64,000 nucleotides of DNA. Origin: Chlorogloeopsis fritschii (lineage in GTDB: Bacteria; Cyanobacteriota; Cyanobacteriia; Cyanobacteriales; Nostocaceae). Below the pieces are notes generated by a model. The model saw only the letters and a program-made list of their open reading frames with translations. It was not told the origin of the DNA and searched no databases. A program made the position numbers and the translations under genes. Of this stretch, positions 1 through 8,766 are shown piece after piece. Location: assembly GCF_043099315.1 (NCBI RefSeq), contig NZ_CP170746.1, one strand, 5' to 3'. Position 1 is the stretch's first letter. The number at the start of each line of letters is the position of its first letter.

Positions 1-161
1 CAAAAAACAGCATCCGAGTGAATTTTTCTGGTAAACAGGAAGACAGTGCAGATTTATTGCGATCGCTCATCCAAGCTGATATTCCCATTACTGAATTTCA
101 CTGCACTCAAGAAGATTTGGAAACAATTTTCCTCAAATTAGGTCACAAACAAGCATCATAA
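1..161 (+). CDS. ABC transporter ATP-binding protein, C-terminal fragment (cut by window edge)
   Basis: The frame starting at base 3 is open to the TAA at 159-161 and encodes about 52 residues. It ends in LETIFLKLGHKQAS, the style of C-terminus seen in many ABC-2 type exporter ATPases, where a short helical domain follows the nucleotide-binding domain. The Walker and signature motifs would lie left of the window and cannot be checked. The two permease genes that follow on the same strand support the call, since such ATPases are normally encoded just upstream of their membrane subunits. Confidence 0.7.
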   Translation, partial: KNSIRVNFSGKQEDSADLLRSLIQADIPITEFHCTQEDLETIFLKLGHKQAS

Positions 162-249
162 GTTAATAGTCATTAGTCATTAGTTGTTCTCCCCTTGTCA
201 CTGCGTCACCGCGTCACCTACTTCCTCTTATCTTCGGAGAAATTTATAT

Positions 250-2169
250 ATGATGCTCAATTTTATTAACAGGATTGGCGATTTAAATCCCCAATTAATG
301 AGGGAAATTAAAGGTCGCCTAAAAGTTTTTCCTGTTATTATTACATTTGTTTCATCGCTGTTCGGGCAGTTAATACTTTTTTTATATCAATTACGTGAAC
401 TACCCGGAAATAGATACTCTATGTCTGGCACCTACTGTCTTGAAGGTGTAACTTACAGACAACAATTGAACCAACTTTACCCACAAATTAATCAATTACA
501 ACAGCAAATATCTTTATTTAGTAAGGCAAAGAATGCAGTAAAAGTTCAGGAACTCACACAACAATTAGAACAACTAAGGGCAGAAGAACGTAGTATCCAG
601 AATGTTTTATATAGTAGTAATCAATTTTGTCCCTTAAACCAAATTGATATGCAACTTTGGTGGCGGGATCACTGGGAATACATATTTTTATCACTCAGTG
701 TCATTTTTATCTTTACATTATTAGTTGCAGGTACTTATTTATTAATCAATAACTTAGCTCAAGAAGAATACCGAGGTACATTAAATTTCTTGCGTCTTAG
801 TCCCCAATCAGAAACAAGTATTTTGACTGGCAAGATATTAGGAGTGCCGATTTTAATTTATCTCGCTGTTGGAGTTGCAATTCCTTTACATATTTGGGCA
901 GGGCATTCCGCCAACATAGCCTTGAGCCACATTTTCAGCTTTTATGCTGTTTTAGTTGCTAGTTGTATTTTCTTCTATAGCGCTGCACTTTTATTTGGCT
1001 TTTTTAGTCGTTTCTTCAGTGGCTTTCAGCCTTGGTTGGGTAGTGGTATAGTCTTAGTTTTCTTGACTATTACAATGCAATTAGCAACAACCGGGACATA
1101 TTTAAACAATGCAGCAGCTTGGTTAAGACTATTAAGTCCTTTTGACTTAACTGGTTACTTATTCCCAAATCTCTTTCGTAGATACAACTGGGAATTGCTA
1201 GAACAAGTGCAGTTTTTTTATCTTCCTATTGGGAAAAATCTTGTTGGTTTACTTGGTTTGCATATCTTGAATTCTGGCTTGTGGACTTACTGGATTTGGC
1301 AAGGATTAAAGCGCCGCTTCCGCAACCCAAATGCCTCTATGTTGAGTAAAAGCCAAAGTTATTTACTAGTAGCTTATTTGCAAACAATTCTTTGGGGATT
1401 TACCCTGCAATACGAAAGAAACTACTGCCCATCTGGTAGCCATTACACACCATCATTATCTTCTTCTTGCTATTACGAGGTTAATTATCAGATTGGGCAA
1501 AATTTTCCTTGGCTAGTGTTATTTAATCTGATACTTTTGTTCAGTTTAATTGTAGTTATTTCTCCTCATCGCCAAGCAGTACAAGATTGGGCAAGATATC
1601 GACACCAAAATATTTCTAGTCGTAAGGGTTTCTGGCAAAATTTACTGTTAAAAGATTTGATTTGGTCTGAAAAAAGCCCAGCAATAATTACAATGGCAAT
1701 AAATCTAATGATGATTACCACCCCACTCATCATTTGGATTTTAATCGCACCTATTTTAAATGCTCATCACCTCAATAACTTAAATTGGTTGAGTCAAATT
1801 GGGCAATTCAAAGCAATTTTAGGTGTGGCTTTGTTTATTACTTTAATGATGATTTATGCGACTTTGGCGCAAAGGATGCTTTTACTGAAAACTCCCAAGC
1901 GTTCTTTTTGGGCAATCGCTACTGTTGGCGCAGTAATATTCTTACCAATGATATTTCTAGTCATGCTGGGTGTTCAACCACAAAAAGCTCCTATTTTATG
2001 GTTGGTTTCCACTTTCCCTTGGAATGCTTTGGAATACGCTACAATCCCAACAATTTTTATTGCTCTTTTAGGTGAATTTAGTCTTTTAGTATTGTTAAAT
2101 TTTCAGTTAACACGCCAAGTAAGATTAGCGGGTGAATCGGCTACAAAAGCATTGTTAGCAGGAAGTTAG
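250..2169 (+). CDS. ABC-2 type transporter permease, paralogue 1
   Basis: This 639-residue multi-spanning membrane protein is probably the membrane subunit of the exporter whose ATPase ends at 161; the substrate is unknown. The ATG at 250 is chosen because a purine-rich CGGAGA lies just upstream; the frame is open to 184, but that extra part reads through tandem-repeat DNA. One helix lies near residues 28-48. It is followed by a Gln/Leu-rich stretch at about 70-120 that looks like a coiled coil, then about ten more hydrophobic segments. Segments such as RLSPQSETSILTGKILGVPI and SKSQSYLL recur in the next gene, so the two are tandem paralogues. The coiled-coil insert is absent from the second copy. 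Confidence 0.85.
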   Translation: MMLNFINRIGDLNPQLMREIKGRLKVFPVIITFVSSLFGQLILFLYQLRELPGNRYSMSGTYCLEGVTYRQQLNQLYPQINQLQQQISLFSKAKNAVKVQELTQQLEQLRAEERSIQNVLYSSNQFCPLNQIDMQLWWRDHWEYIFLSLSVIFIFTLLVAGTYLLINNLAQEEYRGTLNFLRLSPQSETSILTGKILGVPILIYLAVGVAIPLHIWAGHSANIALSHIFSFYAVLVASCIFFYSAALLFGFFSRFFSGFQPWLGSGIVLVFLTITMQLATTGTYLNNAAAWLRLLSPFDLTGYLFPNLFRRYNWELLEQVQFFYLPIGKNLVGLLGLHILNSGLWTYWIWQGLKRRFRNPNASMLSKSQSYLLVAYLQTILWGFTLQYERNYCPSGSHYTPSLSSSCYYEVNYQIGQNFPWLVLFNLILLFSLIVVISPHRQAVQDWARYRHQNISSRKGFWQNLLLKDLIWSEKSPAIITMAINLMMITTPLIIWILIAPILNAHHLNNLNWLSQIGQFKAILGVALFITLMMIYATLAQRMLLLKTPKRSFWAIATVGAVIFLPMIFLVMLGVQPQKAPILWLVSTFPWNALEYATIPTIFIALLGEFSLLVLLNFQLTRQVRLAGESATKALLAGS

Positions 2170-2231
2170 ATTAATAAATTTTGAAGGTGCGTTGTTTGCT
2201 AACGCACCTTAACTTTATTGGAGAGTTTACA

Positions 2232-3917
2232 ATGATAAAAAATCTTTTAGATAAAATTGGAGACTGGAATCCCCAGTTTTTACGGGAAATCAAAGGGCGT
2301 CTACAACAACGCAACATTATACTGGCAATTACTGTTTCTTTGCTGGGACAATTTTTGCTATTTATGTATTTCCAAGCCCAGCTACCTGATAATAGTGAAA
2401 GTTTCCCAAGTTCAAATAAATATTGCACCGGAAAGATTTTGTATGGAATGCCAGAATGCCTGCAAGATGAGTTTGGCAATTTAGCTATAAATTGGCAGCT
2501 ATTGTGGTTAAATTTATTTACATTGCTCAGTATTATCGGCTGCTATTCCCTCTTAGTAGCAGGAACTTATCTGCTAATTAGTAATTTAGCCACAGAAGAA
2601 CGTCGTGACACGCTGAATTTTATTCGCCTTAGTCCCCAGTCTCCTCAGACTATTTTAGTAGGGAAAATCTTAGGGGTTCCAATCTTAGTTTATATTACAT
2701 TAGCCCTAGCAATTCCTTTGCATTTGTGGTCAGGTTTGGCGGCAGATATTCCATTAGAATTGATTTTCTGTTTTTACGCTGTAATATTTGCAGCTTGTCT
2801 TTTCTACTATAGTGCTGCACTGTTATTTGGCTTAGTTGGTTCTTGGTTGAGTGGTTTTCAAGCGTGGTTGGGTAGCGGAGTAGTTCTTGGTTTCCTAATT
2901 CTTACTAAAGAATGGTTATCCTACAACCCTGTGGATTACCCTTTAGTTTTGCTGAGATTTTTTAACCCATATTTCTTGATTCCACATTTGTCACTCAATT
3001 CTGCTTCTAAATCGATTTACTCATCGGAAACATTTCATTGGTTTGCCCTACCAATAGGAGCTAGTTTTACCGCTACAGTTGCCTTAACAATTTTAAATTA
3101 TATAGTGTTGACAAGTTTTGCATGGCAAGCTTTACAGCGCTGCTTTTCCAATCCCAATGCCACGATGTTAAGTAAGAAGCAAAGTTATTTGCTAACGTCT
3201 TATTTTACAGTCCTAACTATAGGATGTGCAAATTGGCATTCCTCAGTTTTGGTAAAAGATTCTCACTATTCAACGATAAGAGAAAATCTCTCATCTCTTT
3301 TCTTTTTGCATTTCTGGCTATTTTTATATCTAATTGCTGCTATTAGTCCTCATCGCCAAACCCTAATAGATTGGGCGCGTTATCGGCACTTCTCTGGTTA
3401 CAAGAGTTTCTGGAATAGTCATACAATCAAAGATTTAATTTGGGGAGAAAAAAGTCCAGCATGGGTAGCGATCGCCTTAAATGCAATGATTGTTATTTTT
3501 TCTCTAAGCCTATTGGTTTTCTTCACACAAAATGACACAAACCATAAAATAAATGGGATTTATGCTCTCGTTTTAGCTGGTAGTTTAGCTATGATTTACG
3601 CAGCATTAACCCAACTAATGTTATTCATGAAAACTCAGCATCGAATATTTTGGACTGCTGCTACCCTCGGCGCTGTGATTGTATTACCAGTAATTATTTT
3701 AGCCTTGTTATTCAATAACCCGAATCATGCCACTGTTGTGTGGCTATTTTCAGTAATTGCACCGCTTATTGCCTTATATCCGACAGGGGCTTCATTATCT
3801 TTAATCACAGTCTTGTTTGCGATTCTTGTTCAAGAAATTATATTGGGAGGTTTAATCTTCTCAGTTGCAGCGAAAATTGCAAAAAGCAGGGGAATCTGCC
3901 ACAAAAGCATTACTTAG
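2232..3917 (+). CDS. ABC-2 type transporter permease, paralogue 2
   Basis: This 561-residue membrane protein is clearly homologous to the preceding gene over its whole length; both start with an N-terminal RIGD/KIGD...EIKGRL motif and share RLSPQS and GKILGVPIL. The ATG at 2232 follows a GGAGAG motif with good spacing. Only 62 bases separate it from gene 1, so the two are probably co-transcribed with the ATPase. The pair may form a heterodimeric transmembrane part of one exporter (inference). The external loop after the first helix is short here, in contrast to the coiled-coil insert of paralogue 1. Tandem TTAGTCA repeats begin right at the stop codon. Confidence 0.85.
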   Translation: MIKNLLDKIGDWNPQFLREIKGRLQQRNIILAITVSLLGQFLLFMYFQAQLPDNSESFPSSNKYCTGKILYGMPECLQDEFGNLAINWQLLWLNLFTLLSIIGCYSLLVAGTYLLISNLATEERRDTLNFIRLSPQSPQTILVGKILGVPILVYITLALAIPLHLWSGLAADIPLELIFCFYAVIFAACLFYYSAALLFGLVGSWLSGFQAWLGSGVVLGFLILTKEWLSYNPVDYPLVLLRFFNPYFLIPHLSLNSASKSIYSSETFHWFALPIGASFTATVALTILNYIVLTSFAWQALQRCFSNPNATMLSKKQSYLLTSYFTVLTIGCANWHSSVLVKDSHYSTIRENLSSLFFLHFWLFLYLIAAISPHRQTLIDWARYRHFSGYKSFWNSHTIKDLIWGEKSPAWVAIALNAMIVIFSLSLLVFFTQNDTNHKINGIYALVLAGSLAMIYAALTQLMLFMKTQHRIFWTAATLGAVIVLPVIILALLFNNPNHATVVWLFSVIAPLIALYPTGASLSLITVLFAILVQEIILGGLIFSVAAKIAKSRGICHKSIT

Positions 3918-3972
3918 TCATTAGTCATTAGTAAAAACAAATTACAAATGACTCATGACAAAGGACAAAAGA

Positions 3973-4857
3973 CTATTTATTAATTACTTGTCTGACTAAT
4001 TGTGGTATTTGAGAAGGGCGCTCGGCTACAGGAACTTTTAATTGAGAAAAAGCAGCCAGTTTACTTTTTGCAGAGCCAAAATCTGGATGACGCCCGATTA
4101 CTGCTGCTAATGTTCCTGTTTGACGCCAATGTTTGGCTGGTGGTGCATTGATGCCTGCTATATAAGCAACTACTGGTTTATCGATCGCTTCGGCAATGTA
4201 ACGTGCTGCTGCTTCTTCACGCCCACCACCTGGTTGTCCAACTAGTACAATTGCTTCTGTAGCATCATCCTCATCCAGAATTTGCAGCCATTGGATAAAT
4301 GATGAACCTACGATCGCATCACTACCAATACTGACACTGAGTGACTGCCCTAAACCAGCTTTGGTTAATTCTCTGGCTATTTCATAGGTAAGAGTAGTAC
4401 TGCGACTGATAATTCCCACAGAGCCTGGAGTATAAAATTCACTTGGTTGTGTGCCTAAAAGAATTTTTCCCGGTATGATAATGCCAGGACTATTTGGCCC
4501 TACTACTAGAGTTTCTTTTGCTTCAGCTTTACGCAGCAATTGCACCATATCTAATGGTGGTACCCCTGGCGAAATGATAATGATTTGGCGGATGCCTGAG
4601 GCGATCGCTTCTAATGCTGCATCTAAAACTTGGTAAGGGTGTACGCAGATAATCGTAGTGTCAATCAGCCCGAATTTATCAACTACTTGCTCTACCAAAT
4701 CAAATACTGGTAGATCGTATATTTTTTGCCCACCACATCCAGGATTGACTCCAGCTACTAAATTTGTTCCATAAGCTATCATTTGAGCAACATGAGTCGC
4801 TGATATAAATTCACTAAAGCCTTGGATTACAACTTTACTATTTGGCGTTAAGTTCAT
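3973..4857 (-). CDS. Succinyl-CoA synthetase alpha-subunit-like protein (sucD-like), catalytic His missing
   Basis: The 294-residue product follows SucD along its whole length: an N-terminal CoA-binding Rossmann domain, GPNSPG at about 120-125 (GPNCPG in E. coli SucD), SRSTTLTYE at 151-159 and an IAGINAPPAK segment at 233-242. In true SucD the phosphorylated histidine sits in a GHAGA motif directly after this last segment; here the aligned residues read RQTGT, with Gln at the histidine position (about 246). The CoA-site cysteine is replaced by serine at 123. The gene lies downstream of a sucC-like gene that is also degenerate. Normal succinyl-CoA ligase catalysis is therefore doubtful; a binding or regulatory acyl-CoA role is possible but unproven. 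Confidence 0.8.
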   Translation of the reverse strand: MNLTPNSKVVIQGFSEFISATHVAQMIAYGTNLVAGVNPGCGGQKIYDLPVFDLVEQVVDKFGLIDTTIICVHPYQVLDAALEAIASGIRQIIIISPGVPPLDMVQLLRKAEAKETLVVGPNSPGIIIPGKILLGTQPSEFYTPGSVGIISRSTTLTYEIARELTKAGLGQSLSVSIGSDAIVGSSFIQWLQILDEDDATEAIVLVGQPGGGREEAAARYIAEAIDKPVVAYIAGINAPPAKHWRQTGTLAAVIGRHPDFGSAKSKLAAFSQLKVPVAERPSQIPQLVRQVINK

Positions 4858-5101
4858 AAAAATTTACTTTAATTTCTAAAATCGATGAGAGTGAGCCACT
4901 GTGAAAAACGGCATTTTATCGATACAAACTCAATTTTTACTAGAATTACGACAAATCCGTCTTAAAGCTTGATGACACAAAACAAACTATCCCATTTGCT
5001 CTTGCTAGTAATATTCACAATGCCTTTTCATAACAAGCACCTCTTCTAGAAGAGATTTATCTATTTTGCCTCCAGTGCCACTGCAAGTTTGAGGTAAAGT
5101 A

Positions 5102-6337
5102 TCAAAATTTTTTATGAGAAGTTAATTTAACAAGACGAACTGCTTCCACTACAGCTTCATCTAAATTTTCTATCACTACTATAGATGTATCGCTTGAGGT
5201 TTTGATTGTTGCTAAGTATTTTCTAGCTGCATCAAACTCAAATCCGGCAAGACGAACAACCAAGCGCGGCAAATGACTTTCGCGGCGGCTTTTAGAGCCA
5301 TTGTTGGAGCGCAGTACCTGTGGTTTGCGATCGTTTTTGTGATGTGGTACATAGTTGGCAATTACTTCCACCACTTCTTCTACTTGGGGAAGGCTTCCTA
5401 AAAAATTAATTAGTATTACTTGAATACTTTTGTCACCAGCCAGGATGTTGAGAGCTTTATCAAGGCGATCGCAAAAGGTAGTGGGTGAGGTATCGGTAGG
5501 AAAACCGTGGCGTAAATTTAGACAAATACCTGGTTTGCCACCCGCATTCACGACTAAGTCTAAAGTTGCCAGCACCGAGCCTGTACCGTTGCCCAGGATG
5601 CCAATTTTACCGTGAAGTTCTACCCCATCCCAGTTGCCTAAATGTGGTTTGAAATCTATATTACTGTGGCGAGTAACCATTTTTCTCGCCATTTCTGCGA
5701 GATCTGGATGACGGGCGATCGCTCGTTCATTGACACTCACATTACCATTGAGAGCCATCACTTGATCGGAACTACTCACTCCTAAGGGATTAATTTCCAC
5801 TAAATCAAGGTCTTTTTCTACAAATAATTGATACATTTTTTCCACGACGGCGCTTACCGATTGCATTAACGCACCTTGCAAGCCCATTTTTAAAGCCAAA
5901 CGTCGCGCATAAAATGGCGAGAATTCCTGTTCTACCACAACATGCTGCATTTTTTCTCCAGCAGATTCCCAATCTATATCTGCTTGTGTACAGCCCAAAA
6001 GTATGGGACGACAAACAGCTGTATCTAAAACTACTGCTAGATAAAATTCTTGTTCAGCATCATATTTTACTTCTGCCAGCAAAACTTCTGGCAACTCACC
6101 CAAGATTGGCAAATTAAAAATACTTTGGGCAGCAGCGATCGCATCTATGGTTGTTTCTGCAAACCTTACCCCGCCAACATTTGCCCGCTCACCCCCATAC
6201 ACTTGAGATTTGAGTACAATTGGGTAGTTTATTTTTAGCCTTTTCAAATCTGTGGGATGCTCGATTTTTTGGGAAGGCAAGACAGGAATACCGATCTCCC
6301 GAAACCATTCTTTTACCTGGTACTCTAATAATTCCAT
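5102..6337 (-). CDS. Succinyl-CoA synthetase beta-subunit-like protein (sucC-like), divergent
   Basis: This 411-residue ATP-grasp protein starts MELLEYQVKEWF, close to the MDLLEYQAKELF type start of SucC. The ATG at 6337 is preferred to a GTG two codons upstream because AAGG lies 9 bases before it. The grasp region keeps LDLVEINPL (about 185). The following ALDAK, whose Asp binds magnesium in SucC, reads ALNGN. In the C-terminal ligase domain NGTGSVLATLD matches NGAGLAMATMD, but the LDVGGGA loop is replaced by LNLRHG. It precedes the sucD-like gene by 244 bases, the usual C-then-D order. Together the two look like a paralogous, possibly non-canonical, CoA ligase pair rather than a TCA-cycle enzyme. 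Confidence 0.78.
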   Translation of the reverse strand: MELLEYQVKEWFREIGIPVLPSQKIEHPTDLKRLKINYPIVLKSQVYGGERANVGGVRFAETTIDAIAAAQSIFNLPILGELPEVLLAEVKYDAEQEFYLAVVLDTAVCRPILLGCTQADIDWESAGEKMQHVVVEQEFSPFYARRLALKMGLQGALMQSVSAVVEKMYQLFVEKDLDLVEINPLGVSSSDQVMALNGNVSVNERAIARHPDLAEMARKMVTRHSNIDFKPHLGNWDGVELHGKIGILGNGTGSVLATLDLVVNAGGKPGICLNLRHGFPTDTSPTTFCDRLDKALNILAGDKSIQVILINFLGSLPQVEEVVEVIANYVPHHKNDRKPQVLRSNNGSKSRRESHLPRLVVRLAGFEFDAARKYLATIKTSSDTSIVVIENLDEAVVEAVRLVKLTSHKKF

Positions 6338-6688
6338 CGACACACACCTTGACTTTAGCCACTTTTGTTGGGTTAATTGGGAACTATCTCATGCTTGCGT
6401 AATGCACTCGAATCACATAGTTTAACTTTAGTCTTTAATTAAAAAATATTTTTCTCATTACTTCTATCTAACTCAGTTAATCAGGTAAAATCAAGCTTCT
6501 GTCTCTTCTGGCTGCAGAATGCCTCAGTAAAACTTCTTAGATATCAGGTGCAAAATTTTTGTCATTAAATATTGACATATTGAACTCCTGTTTGATTTTG
6601 GACAAAACTCAGTAAACTTTTATTCTTTCTTTTCTGTCCCCTATTCCTATGAGTGATTCAGTAATCAAATTTGATTTAGTTGTGGTAG
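6338..6688. other. Intergenic, no gene seen
   Basis: This AT-rich spacer lies upstream of the sucC-like gene. I saw no convincing open frame, hairpin terminator or tandem repeat. It presumably carries the promoter of the sucCD-like pair. Confidence 0.4.
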
Positions 6689-6931
6689 CGAGTGCCTATC
6701 TTAACACTCAAAACTTTACGTGATGTAATTCGCTCATCTGTCTATCAAGCAATTGCACAAGGTGACAATCCTGATAAAGTTGCACAAGCAATTGTCCGTG
6801 TTGCTTCGAGCCAGTCTCCGCGATTAAGTTACTGTGTTGGTAATGAGGCACAATAGTTGCCTCGCTTGAAAGCGATACTACCTGATCAGCTGTTTCGATT
6901 TGGTGCCCGCAAGCGATTGAACCTGCCATGA
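6689..6931 (+). pseudogene. Remnant of a short-chain dehydrogenase (C-terminal part)
   Basis: Read in the frame of base 6689, the DNA gives a peptide containing SSVYQAIAQGDNPDKVAQAI, then SPRLSYCVGNEAQ, an in-frame TAG at 6854-6856, then LPRLKAILPDQLF and a final TGA at 6929-6931. The pattern P..VA.AI......PRL.Y.VG.......LP..L is typical of the C-terminal end of one class of SDR oxidoreductases. The Rossmann N-terminus is missing, a stop precedes the fragment at 6686 and the TAG interrupts it. This is a decayed gene fragment, with no function expected. Confidence 0.65.
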
Positions 6932-6949
6932 GCTACAGCAAATAAGATT

Positions 6950-7885
6950 TTATTTACTTGCTCGATTATCTCGAACATACGGTACTCCTAACGCTGCTGG
7001 AGGTGTTGATTTACCTGCTAACCCCAACAAGGCGAGTAAGGCGATCGCATAGGGTAACATCACCAAAAACTGATAAGGTATATCCACGCCCAAGGCTTGA
7101 ATCCGCAATTGTAAAGCTTCGGTGGCACCGAATAAAAAACAAGCCAAAGCACTGCCAAGCGGATGCCACTTACCAAAAATTAAGGCTGCTATAGCAATAA
7201 ATCCCTTACCGGCACTCATGCCCTCAGCAAAATATCTGACTTGAACTAAGCTTAAATAAGCACCTCCCAAACTAGCAAGACACCCACTTATGGCTACAGC
7301 TAAATAACGCACGCGCTGTACAGGTACTCCAGCAGTATCGGCAGCTTTGGGATATTCTCCAACCGCTCTCAAGGTTAAACCAAAACTAGTTTTAAACAAA
7401 AGATAAGTAGTAAAAATAAGTAAAGTCAAAAGTAAATATACAAGAATGTCCTGCTGAAATAACAAAGAACCAACGAGGGGAATATTGACAAGGTTGGGAA
7501 TAATAATCGGCTCGATTCCTGGTAAACGTTGGGTGCTACTACCATGAAACACTAGCCGTGCTAAAAAAGATGTTATCCCAGCAGCTACCAAATTAATCGC
7601 CAAACCGGATACTAATTGATTAACGTATAAACTGACGCATAAAAAAGCATGGGTTAGCCCTACAAATCCACCAGCTATTATCGCTGCAATCACACCAATC
7701 CAAACATTACCAGTGTAAAAAGTTGCTACTGCACTACTAAAAGCACCAGTTAGCAACATACCTTCCAAAGCAATATTTAGCACTCCCGAACGTTCCGAGT
7801 AAAGTCCTCCTAAGGCAGCAAATGCTAAGGGTACAGTAAGGCGCAAACTGGCAATGAGGTAATCTGAGAAAAAGTCACTTGTCAT
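6950..7885 (-). CDS. ABC transporter permease, BPD_transp_2 family (nucleoside/sugar type)
   Basis: The 311-residue integral membrane protein resembles the second permease (NupQ/YufQ type) of importers that work with BMP-family lipoproteins: LRLTVPLAFAALGGLYSERS near the N-terminus, GVLNIALEGMLL, and the cytoplasmic coupling region LRAVGEYPKAADTAGV. About 8-9 hydrophobic segments are visible. The start at 7885 is preferred to one 19 codons upstream because the upstream extension reads through a dispersed repeat. The partner permease, ATPase and binding protein are not next to it, so the rest of the system must be encoded elsewhere or is lost. Confidence 0.85.
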   Translation of the reverse strand: MTSDFFSDYLIASLRLTVPLAFAALGGLYSERSGVLNIALEGMLLTGAFSSAVATFYTGNVWIGVIAAIIAGGFVGLTHAFLCVSLYVNQLVSGLAINLVAAGITSFLARLVFHGSSTQRLPGIEPIIIPNLVNIPLVGSLLFQQDILVYLLLTLLIFTTYLLFKTSFGLTLRAVGEYPKAADTAGVPVQRVRYLAVAISGCLASLGGAYLSLVQVRYFAEGMSAGKGFIAIAALIFGKWHPLGSALACFLFGATEALQLRIQALGVDIPYQFLVMLPYAIALLALLGLAGKSTPPAALGVPYVRDNRASK

Positions 7886-7892
7886 TTTTTTA

Positions 7893-7959
7893 GGGCGGGT
7901 TGAGTAGATAGGCGATCGCTCCACTAGAGATATCATTAACAAAACCCGCTCGTACAGTA
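7893..7959. repeat. Diverged copy of the GGGCGGGTTT...AAACCCGCCC hairpin repeat
   Basis: The ends read GGGCGGGTT and AACCCGCTCGTACAGTA, matching the stem and right flank of the intact copies near 13.2, 15.4, 20.9 and 55.1 kb. The centre has diverged and now includes a HIP1 site. It lies immediately upstream of the permease start and makes the apparent N-terminal extension of that gene unreliable. Confidence 0.6.
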
Positions 7960-8547
7960 ATTGGTAGCTATCTCTCTCCTCAGGTAAACATTTTAACTAA
8001 TCAGATAATAGAGTTACTGATAAAAATATTAAATTTTAAATTTAGATATTTTGAGAATCAAAAGCACAAAAGTATTTATTAACTAACAGAAATAAAGATA
8101 AGAAGATTACAAGGCTAATTGGTAATACCTTGTAATCTTCTGACCAGAATACTTGTCTGAATCAAATCTAAGCTTATTAAAAAGTTAACTATATTCTATA
8201 CTCAATACACTTCTATCCAAGGAAAGAAGTCCGTTTTACATAAGAATGTGATTGGTAATACATTTTCCGCATTGAACTTAATATTGCTAATGATAAAAAC
8301 GATACACTTACTGTTTATATCAGGAATTTATAGGAAATTTAAGACTATTTCATCAATGAGATTAATGGGTAAAAAGCAATAATATTGCTTGATGGCAATC
8401 AAGAGAATTATTGTATTGACAAACACATATTAATTTAATGCTAAACAAACTTTTGATAGAAGACTAATCTATGCTCTAGTTAGAAGATACCAAAAATCTT
8501 ATTAGTTAATTTAGTTAGTAGTTAACGAGTGAAAATGGAAACTAAAA
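7960..8547. other. AT-rich intergenic region with one strong hairpin
   Basis: No gene is supported here. At 8102-8140 there is a perfect 13-bp inverted repeat, GAAGATTACAAGG and CCTTGTAATCTTC, around a 13-base loop. No T-run follows on either strand, so it does not look like a simple terminator. Confidence 0.5.
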
Positions 8548-8766
8548 ATGAAGAGTCATCAGCAGCTAATGCCACCCAAGTTTACTATCCATCAGTTTGT
8601 TTATTTTCTTGGAGGTGTTGGTACAATTTTAGATTTTCATGTTGATTCCAACACCTGGAAATATGCCGTTGAGATGGAAAAAGGGCCAGAACCAGATATG
8701 GGTAGAATTGGCAGCGAAACAACGATTTTATTGCATGAAACAGATATTCATGGAGTAATTAACTAG
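8548..8766 (+). CDS. Small conserved-type hypothetical protein (72 aa)
   Basis: The 72-residue product has no recognised family. It is soluble, with alternating beta-like stretches (FTIHQFVYFLGGVGTILDF, TWKYAVEMEK) suggestive of a small SH3-like barrel; that reading is an inference. A GGA-containing stretch lies about 11 bases before the ATG. Its 3' end overlaps the end of the convergent PAS-Crp gene by four bases, so transcription of either could interfere with the other. Balanced composition and protein-like codon use favour a real gene. Confidence 0.6.
   Translation: MKSHQQLMPPKFTIHQFVYFLGGVGTILDFHVDSNTWKYAVEMEKGPEPDMGRIGSETTILLHETDIHGVIN

Noticed and set aside
7886..7942. N-terminal extension of the nucleoside-type permease to 7942
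   Set aside because: The extension reads through a dispersed repeat; MTSDFFSDYLIASLRL at 7885 gives the usual family start.
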